From positions 310,001-374,000 of the forward strand of contig NZ_FTPP01000002.1 of assembly GCF_900156345.1 (NCBI RefSeq): DNA of 64,000 nucleotides. The letters run 5' to 3'. Shown here in pieces: positions 8,970-16,758 of this stretch. Source of the DNA: Pontibacter indicus (lineage in GTDB: Bacteria > Bacteroidota > Bacteroidia > Cytophagales > Hymenobacteraceae). How positions within the stretch are numbered: position 1 is the first letter of the stretch; every line of letters starts with the position of its first letter. The notes beneath the pieces were generated by a model, which ran no database searches, was not told the DNA's origin, and worked only from the letters and a program-made list of their open reading frames with translations. Position numbers and translations under genes: made by a program.

Positions 8970-9734
8970 GATACGTCTTTTTGTGGTGGTGCTTGGGGCA
9001 GGTTTGCTGCATGCCGCCACGGGGCTAGCGCAATCACCCGGAAAAGAGGTGACGCACCAGCAACTGGTCTGGTTTTTTATTCTGTTGCGCTTAAGTTTAA
9101 CAACAGGTGGTCGCTCGTTACAGAAGTGCAGGAATGCCGGTTCATCAATCCTGACAGGCACCACCAGTTTTTGGCGCGCGCACAGGCCCGTTACGCATTG
9201 GGCAGAAACTGGGAGGCAGAGCTGGGCTTTACGTATTTCCTGCAAAGCCCCAACGACCCCAAAGCCACAGAGCGGCTTGCCGTGCCCGAACTGAGGCCGC
9301 ACATCCAGTTGAGCTACGCGCAGCCCCTTGGCAGGGTGAGCATCTCCCACAGGTATAGAGCCGAAAAGCGCTTCTTCCGGAACACCAGCAACGGAGAGCT
9401 GGCACCCGGTTACAACACGAACTACCGTTTCAGGTATAAACTGGGCGTGGCATATCGCCTGACCTACCTGAATGACCGGCCGCTCAAACTGGAGGTGAGC
9501 GACGAGATTCACCTCAACACTGGAGATAAGATTTTGTACAACCACTTCGACCAGAACAGGATCTATGCAGGGGTGAGTTATGCAGCTTCGGACAAGCTGG
9601 AAGTGTCGGCGGGCTATCTGAACTGGTACCAGCAGCGGGATGCGGGCAACCAGTTCTACAACCGGCACATTGTGCAGCTGGCCATCTCCCACAATATTGA
9701 TTTATCGGGCAAGCGCAGGGAGGTGGTAGAATAA
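8962..9734 (+). pseudogene. DUF2490 outer-membrane protein, frameshifted at a T6 run
   Basis: The first frame gives a signal peptide and a start ending THQQLVWFF. The matching continuation (ALKFNNRWSLVTEVQE, then a beta-strand-rich barrel to 9734) is in another frame. The two join if the six T bases at 9073-9078 were seven, giving LVWFFYSVALKFNNRW. DUF2490 proteins are about 230-250 residues and predicted outer-membrane barrels. The break is therefore a one-base loss in a homopolymer: true mutation, phase-variable slippage or a sequencing error. The downstream part shows no further stop. Confidence 0.8.
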
Positions 9735-9815
9735 GGTATAGTGGTGAGGTGAGGATAACAGGTATAGCACTTGAAACCTTTTGTCCTTTGTCAAAAATTT
9801 CCTTTGTCGGGAAAC

Positions 9816-11672
9816 CTACAAATACCCTTTCGCCTGCAGTGCAAACAGTTCAGCGTATTTTCCGTTCTGCGCCAGCAGTTCCTCATGCGAGCCCAGCTCT
9901 TTTAAATGTCCCCGCTCCAAAAACAGAATGCGATCGGCCATGCGCACCGTGGAGAAGCGGTGGGAGATGAGCACAGCGGTTTTGCCGGCAATTAGCTCTG
10001 AAAAACGCAGAAACACCTCGTGCTCGGCCCGCGCATCGAGGGCGGAAGTGGGCTCGTCGAGAATGAGCAGCTGGGCGTCGCGCATGTAGGCCCGGGCCAG
10101 CGCCACCTTCTGCCACTCGCCACCCGATAGTTCCACGCCTTTGTTGAAGCGTTTGCCGAGCACCTGTTCATAGCCATCCGGCAGGCGCTGGATTACGGGG
10201 TCGGCCAGGCTTTTTTGTGCAGAACCCTGTATGCGGTCGCGGTCGCCGATGTTGCTGATCTGGCCGATGGCGATGTTGTCGGAGGCCGTCATCTGGAAGC
10301 GCACATAATCCTGGAAAATGATTCCAACCTGGTGGCGCAGGTCGTTGAGGTCGTATTCGCGCAGGTCTACCCCATCAAGCAGGATGCGACCTTCCGAAGG
10401 TTCGTAGAGGCGCGCCAGCAGCTTGACCAGCGTGGTCTTGCCAGCCCCGTTCTCGCCCACGAGCGCCAGTTTCTCACCAGCCCGCAGGTGGAAGGACAGG
10501 TGCCGCACGGCCCATTTGTCGCTGTTGTGGTATTTGAAGCCGACGTTCTCAAAGGTGAAGCCTTCTTTGATGGGCCGGGGTATCGACAGCGGATTGGCAG
10601 GCGGTGTGATTTGCGGCTTGAGCTCCAGGAAATCAAAGAGGTCCTGCAGGTATAGCGCGCTCTCGGCAATCTGCGAAAAGCGGGTCATGATGCCCTGCAG
10701 CAGGCCGCGCATGTTGCTGAACGAGCCCGCCAGAAACGTGAGCGTACCCACCGTAATGGCGCCGGCCACTGTTTGAGCCAATATAAAAATGTAGGCGCCG
10801 TAATAGGCCAGCGTACCCAAAGAGGAGAGCACGCTCCCCCAGACGGCCCGCCGGATGATCAGGTTCTTGTTCAGGGCATAGTAGCGATCCGAGAGCTGCC
10901 GAAACCGCGTAGCCAGAAAACCGGACAAATTAAAGGTCTTGATTTCCTTCGCTGTTTCATCGGAGGCGCCGATGTAGCGCAGGTAGTCGAGTTCACGGCG
11001 CTCGGGCGTCCAGGAGCGGGAGAGGGAGTAGGTGCGCTCGTTGAAGTGCGTCTCGCCCAGAAAAGAAGGGATAACGGCCACCAGCAAAATCAGAATGAGC
11101 CAGGGGTTGAAGGCAATCAGGCCCACAGCCAGAAAGCCGATCGTGACCATATCTTGTAATTGCGAGAGTACCTGCGACATGAGCACCACCCGCGTGATGG
11201 TTTGCCGCCTGGCCCGCTCCAGCTTGTCGTAAAAGGTAGCGTCCTCGAACTGCGCCAGGTCCAGCCGGGCGGCATGCTCGATGAGCTGCACCGAGGTGTT
11301 GTTGGAGAACAAATCGCCCAGCAGGCTGTCGAGCAGCGTGATGCCCCGGTTAAAGACATCCGATAGAATGGCCAAGCCGAGCTCCGCCGCCACCAGCAGC
11401 CACAGAAAGCTCAGGTCGCGCTCGCCCGTCGCACCAATCAGCCCGATCACTTCGTCGATGATCAGCTTGCCCACGTAGAGCATGGCCAAAGGTATAGCCG
11501 ACTTGACAAGGCGCAGCAGCACGTTCCCAATCGTCATGCCGGGGCTTGTGTGCCAGATCAGGCGGAAGAATTTGGGCAGGTTTTTCAGGGCGCCCACCTG
11601 TTCGCGGAAACTCTTCTTGTCGTCTGCCCCTTTCGCCCCACGGGCTCCTTTGCTCGGTCTGTCCATCGTCAA
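9816..11672 (-). CDS. ABC exporter, fused permease and ATPase
   Basis: This 618-residue half-transporter works as a homodimer or heterodimer in the inner membrane. The N-terminal ~330 residues form a six-helix exporter membrane domain. The C-terminal nucleotide-binding domain has Walker A GENGAGKTT, signature LSGGEWQKVALARA, Walker B LLILDEPTSALD and the switch His in VLISHRFS. Such exporters move lipids, peptides or drugs; nothing nearby fixes the cargo. It is transcribed divergently from the tandem MORN/TonB genes and convergently with the DUF2490 remnant. The N-terminus before the first helix is basic. Confidence 0.88.
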   Translation of the reverse strand: MTMDRPSKGARGAKGADDKKSFREQVGALKNLPKFFRLIWHTSPGMTIGNVLLRLVKSAIPLAMLYVGKLIIDEVIGLIGATGERDLSFLWLLVAAELGLAILSDVFNRGITLLDSLLGDLFSNNTSVQLIEHAARLDLAQFEDATFYDKLERARRQTITRVVLMSQVLSQLQDMVTIGFLAVGLIAFNPWLILILLVAVIPSFLGETHFNERTYSLSRSWTPERRELDYLRYIGASDETAKEIKTFNLSGFLATRFRQLSDRYYALNKNLIIRRAVWGSVLSSLGTLAYYGAYIFILAQTVAGAITVGTLTFLAGSFSNMRGLLQGIMTRFSQIAESALYLQDLFDFLELKPQITPPANPLSIPRPIKEGFTFENVGFKYHNSDKWAVRHLSFHLRAGEKLALVGENGAGKTTLVKLLARLYEPSEGRILLDGVDLREYDLNDLRHQVGIIFQDYVRFQMTASDNIAIGQISNIGDRDRIQGSAQKSLADPVIQRLPDGYEQVLGKRFNKGVELSGGEWQKVALARAYMRDAQLLILDEPTSALDARAEHEVFLRFSELIAGKTAVLISHRFSTVRMADRILFLERGHLKELGSHEELLAQNGKYAELFALQAKGYL

Positions 11673-11806
11673 TTCTATACCTGAAACCTATACCTATACC
11701 GAAATAACGGGCTTATGTTTTACCCAGCGGCCTGAATCTTAACAAAAGCTGTAGGTTCTCTTTCCTGCTGGTATCCTATATTCAGAATTGTGCTTATTTT
11801 TAGCGG

Positions 11807-12634
11807 ATGAAACAAATTTACGCATTCCTGATCATAACCGTGGCGCTCCTGACCGGGTACCAAGCCACGGCACAAACCGTAAAAACAAAGTATTTGTCCG
11901 CCATGCGGAAAGAAGTACCGGCCGCCGAGGCGCATTACTTCGAGGAAATAAAAGAGGACGCACTGGGTGGAGGCACCCGCACGCTATACCTGGCAAAAGA
12001 CAGCAGCAAGGTCAGGACCCTCCACTACAGCGACCTGGACGGAGGTACCTATGGCTTCGGCATCCAGCACGGACCGGTGTATGAGTGGCATCCGAATGGG
12101 CAGTTGAAATTGCAGATGGCCTACCACTACAACAAATGGGACGGTCCCTACACCACCTGGTACGAGAACGGTCAGCTGAAGCTGAGCAGCAGGTATAGCC
12201 AGGGCACGCTCGTAGACACCTTGAAGGCTTTTTATGAAACAGGCGTTCTGCGCAGAGTGGAAGTATACCAGCAAGGCAAAATGGTGTCGGGTGAGGTATA
12301 CGATGCGAGTGGCAACAGCATAGATTTCGTGCCGATGGAGGTCATGCCCGAGTTTCCGGGCGGCGAACAGGTGATGCTGCGCTGGATCGGATCGGTGCTG
12401 AAATACCCAAAAACCACCCGCAAGGCAAAGGCAGAAGGGCTGGTGATCATCTCGTTTGTGGTAGACGAACAGGGCCGGATAGGGGACACGGAACTGATCA
12501 AGGGAATACATCCGGACGCAGACGCCGAGGGAATAAGGGTGATAAAAGCCATGCCCACCTGGAAGCCCGGACTGCAGGAAGGCAAGCCCGTGCCGGTGCG
12601 CTATACCTTGCCGTTGCGTTTCTCGCTGCGGTAA
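11807..12634 (+). CDS. MORN-repeat protein with TonB C-terminal domain (paralogue 1)
   Basis: This 275-residue exported protein has a signal peptide (residues 1-23, ending ATAQ). MORN/YwqK-type repeats follow (EWHPNGQLKLQMAY, TWYENGQLKLSSRY, FYETGVLRRVEVY). The C-terminal half (from about residue 180, PEFPGG to the end) is a TonB C-terminal domain with YP..A...G.V.I.FVVDEQG and a terminal PLRFSLR strand. It lacks a membrane anchor and Pro-rich linker, so it is not a standard TonB energiser. It is a close relative of the next gene, 66 bp downstream. The function is unknown. Confidence 0.8.
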   Translation: MKQIYAFLIITVALLTGYQATAQTVKTKYLSAMRKEVPAAEAHYFEEIKEDALGGGTRTLYLAKDSSKVRTLHYSDLDGGTYGFGIQHGPVYEWHPNGQLKLQMAYHYNKWDGPYTTWYENGQLKLSSRYSQGTLVDTLKAFYETGVLRRVEVYQQGKMVSGEVYDASGNSIDFVPMEVMPEFPGGEQVMLRWIGSVLKYPKTTRKAKAEGLVIISFVVDEQGRIGDTELIKGIHPDADAEGIRVIKAMPTWKPGLQEGKPVPVRYTLPLRFSLR

Positions 12635-12700
12635 GGTATAGCGCAGAAAAGCATTTGCACATCTAAGTAGCTTATTCTAATTTCCTCTCCATCATAACGA

Positions 12701-13519
12701 ATGAAACAACTTTACATACAGCTGATAGCGGTGATCCTGTTGCTACACGGACAGGCAGCCATTGCGCAAATTACTGAAACCAGGTACTTGAATGAACTCA
12801 GCCAGGAAGTTGGAGCTGAGGAAGCTACTTTCAAAGAAGTGATAGAGCGCGACGAGGCCGGAGGAAGCGTCCGCACCCGCTATAGCGTGAAAGACAACAG
12901 CAAGCTGCGTCAGTTCAGCTACAAGGAGGGGAGCGACGGCAAGAGCCGCAGGCATGGCACACACTACGAATGGTACCCGGAAGGGCAACTCAAGCTTGAG
13001 ATCAACTACCGAAACGACAGCCTGACCGGTCCGCACACACGCTGGTATAAGAACGGGCAGGTACACGTGAGCCAGCATTATCACGGCTATCAACTGGTCG
13101 ATACGCTTAAGTCGTATTACGAATCCGGCGCTTTGCGAAGGCTGGAGGTCTATAGCAAAGGCAAAATGCAAAAAGGCAGGGTATACAGCGAATCCGGTAG
13201 AGAAATAAAGTACACACCTATGGAGGTGCAGCCTGAATTTCCGGGAGGGGAAATGAAAATGATGAATTGGCTTGCCCAAAACGTGCGATACCCGGCTGAG
13301 GCTCAAAAAGCTGGAGCACAGGGCCTGGTAATCATTTCCTATTTAGTGGACACTTCAGGGCGCATCAGCAACATTGAAGTTCTGCGGGGTTTCCATCCGG
13401 CAGGTGACACCGAGGCTATTCGTGTCGTAAAGCAAATGCCCCGGTTCAAACCAGGCACCATCGAGGGAGAACCGATCGATATGACCTACATACTCCCGAT
13501 ACGGTTTACCATACACTAA
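12701..13519 (+). CDS. MORN-repeat protein with TonB C-terminal domain (paralogue 2)
   Basis: This 272-residue protein has the same architecture as its upstream neighbour: a signal peptide ending AIAQ, MORN-like units (EWYPEGQLKLEINY, RWYKNGQVHVSQHY, YYESGALRRLEVY) and a C-terminal TonB-C domain starting near PEFPGGEMKMM. Blocks such as GLVIIS.VVD and MEV.PEFPGGE are nearly identical between the two copies, showing a tandem duplication. The copies diverge most in the N-terminal 60 residues. It may act in the periplasm on a shared partner. Confidence 0.8.
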   Translation: MKQLYIQLIAVILLLHGQAAIAQITETRYLNELSQEVGAEEATFKEVIERDEAGGSVRTRYSVKDNSKLRQFSYKEGSDGKSRRHGTHYEWYPEGQLKLEINYRNDSLTGPHTRWYKNGQVHVSQHYHGYQLVDTLKSYYESGALRRLEVYSKGKMQKGRVYSESGREIKYTPMEVQPEFPGGEMKMMNWLAQNVRYPAEAQKAGAQGLVIISYLVDTSGRISNIEVLRGFHPAGDTEAIRVVKQMPRFKPGTIEGEPIDMTYILPIRFTIH

Positions 13520-13658
13520 GCAACAGTCGGCAGGTATAAAGGGAAGCGGTACTACTGAATATAGGTTTTTGCTATATTTTTTAAATGCAGGCCCATCTTT
13601 TGCAAATGCAGCACGATGTTTGAGCTGTACAAGGTCAGAACATCACGAGTCAAGACCT

Positions 13659-14594
13659 ATGAGAAAAACTGTACTGCTTTTGCTGCTGGCTAGCACCGTT
13701 TCCCTGAATTCCTGTTCTCCGGCCCTGTACCCCGAAGTTGACGAGCGACTGACCACACTTCCCACACAGCCACACGCTTACGATATAGAAGTGTTCTTTG
13801 CCGGGGAATGGCCAAAGGAAGAATACATTAAACTGGCGGCCCTTGAGACCAGGACCGGCGGAAATGTGCCCTACGCCTACATGATCAAAAACCTGCAGGA
13901 CAAGGCCAGAGTCTATGGTGCCGATGCAATCATCGTCCAGGACAAGAACTTCATCCCCGATGTGCAAACCGGCGTGATCACAGATGCGGTGTATACCACC
14001 AACTTGGGTACCCTTACAGGTATAGCCATCAAGTATAAGAAGTACATGGATACTAACCTGATGCCCAAAACGCAACAGGTAGAGATGTACGACCCCATAA
14101 CGGGCACCTATCAACCCCTGATCAACCTGGCCTACTGGCCTGATGGAAACCTCCAGGAAAAGGAGGAACTGCGTGAGAATGCGGCCTTCATTTACAGCAA
14201 CTACATTGGCAGCTATACCATGCGCCACCTACAAGAGCGGGGCCCGTGCTGGTCGCACCGCATGCAGGAGGGCTATGTGGTAGAGCGCGAGCTGCATAGA
14301 GACGGCCTATTGCAAAAGCGCATGGAGTTCGACTACGATGTGGCCAGGCGGCTGAAACAGATCCGGATCAGAAACACGCGGGGTGCATCAGAGGAAATAA
14401 ACTTCGTGTATGACGAGGCAGGCAGACTGAGCCAGCGCATCATTTTCAAGAGCGGCAACCCTTATATAGAGGAGGTATACCGCTACAACGAAGCCGGGGA
14501 GGCCGCAGAAGTGCAGGTATACAACACGAATCTGCCGGAAAAACTGCCGCTTCTGCGGAGCACCTATACCTATTATACCCTGGAGGAAATCTAG
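13659..14594 (+). CDS. Lipoprotein with YD/RHS-like short repeats, unknown function
   Basis: The start is set at ATG 13659, which gives a lipoprotein signal (RKTVLLLLLASTVSLNSC) of a 311-residue product; the earlier start at 13569 only adds unlikely leader. The first half contains an alpha/beta segment (YDIEVFFAGEWPKEEYIKLA and YGADAIIVQDKN) similar to putative heavy-metal or YbjQ-like lipoprotein folds. The second half has RHS/YD-like lines (FDYDVARRLKQIRI, FVYDEAGRLSQRII, YRYNEAGEAAEVQV). No known family was recognised with confidence. It follows the MORN/TonB pair, whose repeats are similar in style. Confidence 0.65.
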   Translation: MRKTVLLLLLASTVSLNSCSPALYPEVDERLTTLPTQPHAYDIEVFFAGEWPKEEYIKLAALETRTGGNVPYAYMIKNLQDKARVYGADAIIVQDKNFIPDVQTGVITDAVYTTNLGTLTGIAIKYKKYMDTNLMPKTQQVEMYDPITGTYQPLINLAYWPDGNLQEKEELRENAAFIYSNYIGSYTMRHLQERGPCWSHRMQEGYVVERELHRDGLLQKRMEFDYDVARRLKQIRIRNTRGASEEINFVYDEAGRLSQRIIFKSGNPYIEEVYRYNEAGEAAEVQVYNTNLPEKLPLLRSTYTYYTLEEI

Positions 14595-14621
14595 AAACCC
14601 GGTTCTGCAGTATAGTAGCCT

Positions 14622-15074
14622 ATGACGCGCTACCTGCTGCTTTTCCTGACGGGCTTTGCCTACGCCCTCCTGATCCTACTGTACTCCGACCTGGCGGGTG
14701 ATGAGGCAGTCTTCAACCGGAGGATGGGGCTGATCGCGGCGATTTCACTTTTCGCTTTCGCTTCGTGGCTCACCCTGTTCAGCATGCGGCTGGGCGCGCT
14801 GGTGTCGCTGCCGAGTTTGCTCGTGCTCGTTTACTGGAACCTACGAACCGCTAAGCTTATCATAGGGCAGGGTGCCGCCTTCGATGCGGCCATTGCCATC
14901 ATTCACCTGGTGGTGGGGCTGCTGGCACTGGTCACCTTGCTGACCAGCCTGCGCTACGTGTTTAAAAGGAGGTTGTCGTGGGGAGCGGGCACCCCTTCGC
15001 CGGGCCTGTTTTTCAAATTGCTCCTGACCGTTATACCCATCACTTTGGGTACGGCCTACCTGCTCTATGCCTGA
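14622..15074 (+). CDS. Small multi-pass membrane protein
   Basis: This 150-residue hydrophobic protein has four to five predicted transmembrane helices (about residues 4-20, 33-53, 57-72, 88-108 and 130-149). No catalytic or binding motif is visible and no family was recognised. It lies 27 bp after the preceding lipoprotein gene and may be co-transcribed with it. A GTTATACC word lies in its last helix. Confidence 0.65.
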   Translation: MTRYLLLFLTGFAYALLILLYSDLAGDEAVFNRRMGLIAAISLFAFASWLTLFSMRLGALVSLPSLLVLVYWNLRTAKLIIGQGAAFDAAIAIIHLVVGLLALVTLLTSLRYVFKRRLSWGAGTPSPGLFFKLLLTVIPITLGTAYLLYA

Positions 15075-15152
15075 CATGTATCCGAGAAATAGAGTGGTGA
15101 GCCCTTTCAGAGGGCTGCACACAGAAAATACGAACTGAGAAAGCCCTAAAAT

Positions 15153-15187
15153 GAGAAAAGCCCCGTCAAAATGACTGGGGCCTTCTC
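15153..15187 (-). terminator. Terminator-like hairpin ending candidate small RNA
   Basis: GAGAAAAGCCCCGTCA pairs with TGACTGGGGCCTTCTC across a 3-nt loop (one or two mismatches). Read leftward it is followed by T-rich sequence (TCATTTTAG). It could also act on the gene at 14622 in the other direction. Confidence 0.6.
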
Positions 15188-15264
15188 TCACCTTAAAACA
15201 AACTAATCTAAACTTTAACTAACCTTATCTTTATACCTGCCGAAGCAGTGCTTATATCAATTTT

Positions 15265-15342
15265 CTATAAATGTGCTGTACACATCCAATAAAATTCAAA
15301 AAATCGATTTGGAGATTTGCGTAATCGGAAAATGCTTTTCAT
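15265..15342 (-). CDS. Possible 25-residue peptide inside the candidate small RNA
   Basis: ATG at 15342 (minus) opens a 25-codon ORF with a basic N-terminal half (KSIFRLRK) and an aromatic-rich second half (NRFFEFYW). It starts about 32 nt downstream of the predicted transcription start. The composition could suit a leader or membrane-active peptide, but there is no gene immediately downstream to attenuate. It may be chance. Confidence 0.25.
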   Translation of the reverse strand: MKSIFRLRKSPNRFFEFYWMCTAHL

Positions 15343-15380
15343 ATTAGCCTTCCGGATATGTGTCTCTCTCAATTCGGGTG

Positions 15381-15412
15381 CAAAATTATGGTTCTGTTAA
15401 GATAAAAGCAAG
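15381..15412 (-). promoter_or_regulatory. Predicted promoter (TTG-N20-TAATTTTG)
   Basis: On the minus strand CTTG lies 20 nt before TAATTTTG, a match to the Bacteroidota sigma-A consensus TTTG-N19/21-TAnnTTTG. It would start transcription near 15374, leftward into a gene-free region. Confidence 0.5.
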
Positions 15413-15619
15413 CAGAATACTCAAATTTTTGCATAATTTTTATATCTATCTGATAATCAGGTAAATAATTTTAATTTCGCCTCTTCTCTTTCCTTGCTTT
15501 TTCCTCCTTTTATAGGTTTTTCAGGCTTTACAGAGATGTTCTGTGTGCTATACCTGGCGACTGGATGGTAGTTCGCGCCGCTGAATAAACTTCGTTTACT
15601 TTACTCAAGGCATAAAAAA

Positions 15620-15660
15620 GCAGCCGGCAATGCGTCTTTATCCAGTGCGCTGCCGGCTGC
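15620..15660 (-). terminator. Rho-independent terminator of gshB
   Basis: A perfect 10-bp stem (GCAGCCGGCA / TGCCGGCTGC) is followed on the minus strand by CTTTTTTATG. It lies 24 bp past the stop of the GshB-like gene and closes the three-gene operon. Confidence 0.85.
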
Positions 15661-15683
15661 CTCCAATCGATTCAAACTCAGGT

Positions 15684-16733
15684 TTAGATCATCGCCACTG
15701 TTTTATTGTCGATCTGCCCGCCATAGGTTTTCTTGTAATGCACTTTGCGCTCCAGGGCTTCGATAACAGGTATAGAAAAGTCGACTCCCTCCAGGTTGCT
15801 GGCCGTTGGCATGCCGCCCGGGCTGAACACGTTGATTTCCATGAGCTTATCGCCCACAATGTCGAGCCCAACCATGAACATACCGTCCTGAATAAGTTTC
15901 GGGCGCACCAGCTCTACCAGGTCCAAGGCGGTCTGGGTAATTTTGGCCGCTACGGCAGAGCCGCCGGCGTGTATATTGCTGCGGATGTCGTCTTTGCTGT
16001 TGACGCGGTGCATGGCGCAGTACTTGCCTTTGTACTGCAGGGCCTCGCCGTTCACCACAAAGAGGCGAGTATCGCCCTCAGAGGCTTGCGGCAGGTACTC
16101 CTGTGCAATCACGTAGCCGTCGCGGCTGATGGCCTCCACAATCTGGTTGAGGTTGGTCGTGTCGTCCTTCTTTACCATAAACACACCCGAGCCGCCTGAG
16201 CCCTGCAGCGGCTTGAGGATGATGTTGTTTTTCTGCTCGTTGAAGAACTCCTTAATCTCCTCTTTGTCGCGGGTGATGAGCGTGCGGGGGCGCACCGCTT
16301 CCGGGAAGTGCTGAAAATACATCTTATTCACGGCGTCGGAGAGGGAAGTCGGGTCGTTGAGCACAATTACGCCGTGGCGCAGGGCCAGCTGACCGAAAAT
16401 AATTCCTGCGTTCTGGGCCCAGGCACGGCCCTCGCCTTCCGAAGAGGGATCGTTGCGCAGCATCAGCACATCCAGCTCGGGCGCCGTTACGCGCGTCTGT
16501 TTCGCCTTCGGCCCCTGTATGGCCTCCAGAAAAGTGGCTGGCGTCTTGTACTTCTGCTTCGAGTCGGCGAGCACGGCGGTGGCGCCCATGTAGCCGTCCG
16601 GGTAGTAGGCTAGGTCGCCCACGCCCATCAGCAGCACCGTATGCCCCGCATTGTGCATGCGCTGCGCCAGGAAGATGGTGGTATGGTCAGGTTTTTCTGT
16701 TTTTACGTCGTTTACTACAAATCCTATTGTCAT
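15684..16733 (-). CDS. gshB: GshB-like ATP-grasp ligase (glutathione synthase family)
   Basis: This 349-residue ATP-grasp enzyme is related to prokaryotic glutathione synthetase, which joins gamma-Glu-Cys and Gly. The N-terminal pre-ATP-grasp domain starts IGFVVNDV. The ATP-grasp core has ILKPLQGSGGSGVF (nucleotide loop), GDTRLFVVNGE, the RSNIHAGG substrate loop and the metal-binding FMVGLDIVG...EINVFSPGG. Length and motifs match GshB. It lies 25 bp behind the DUF1704 gene in a three-gene unit, and no gshA is in the window. The true acceptor may not be glutathione; glutathione is uncommon in this phylum. Confidence 0.82.
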   Translation of the reverse strand: MTIGFVVNDVKTEKPDHTTIFLAQRMHNAGHTVLLMGVGDLAYYPDGYMGATAVLADSKQKYKTPATFLEAIQGPKAKQTRVTAPELDVLMLRNDPSSEGEGRAWAQNAGIIFGQLALRHGVIVLNDPTSLSDAVNKMYFQHFPEAVRPRTLITRDKEEIKEFFNEQKNNIILKPLQGSGGSGVFMVKKDDTTNLNQIVEAISRDGYVIAQEYLPQASEGDTRLFVVNGEALQYKGKYCAMHRVNSKDDIRSNIHAGGSAVAAKITQTALDLVELVRPKLIQDGMFMVGLDIVGDKLMEINVFSPGGMPTASNLEGVDFSIPVIEALERKVHYKKTYGGQIDNKTVAMI

Positions 16734-16758
16734 GTCTATATATCAATGTTTATCGGGA

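Larger units (their letters stand above)
15153..15374 (-). ncRNA. Candidate small RNA transcript, about 220 nt
   Basis: A good Bacteroidota promoter on the minus strand (15381-15412) points into this stretch, and a strong hairpin ends it, but no convincing protein gene lies between. The 3' part, just before the hairpin, is an unusual purine/T stretch on the minus strand (GTTAGTTAAAG then TTTAGATTAGTTTG). A 25-codon ORF sits in the middle. It may be a regulatory RNA, a small-peptide mRNA or both. No Rfam family was recognised. Confidence 0.4.
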
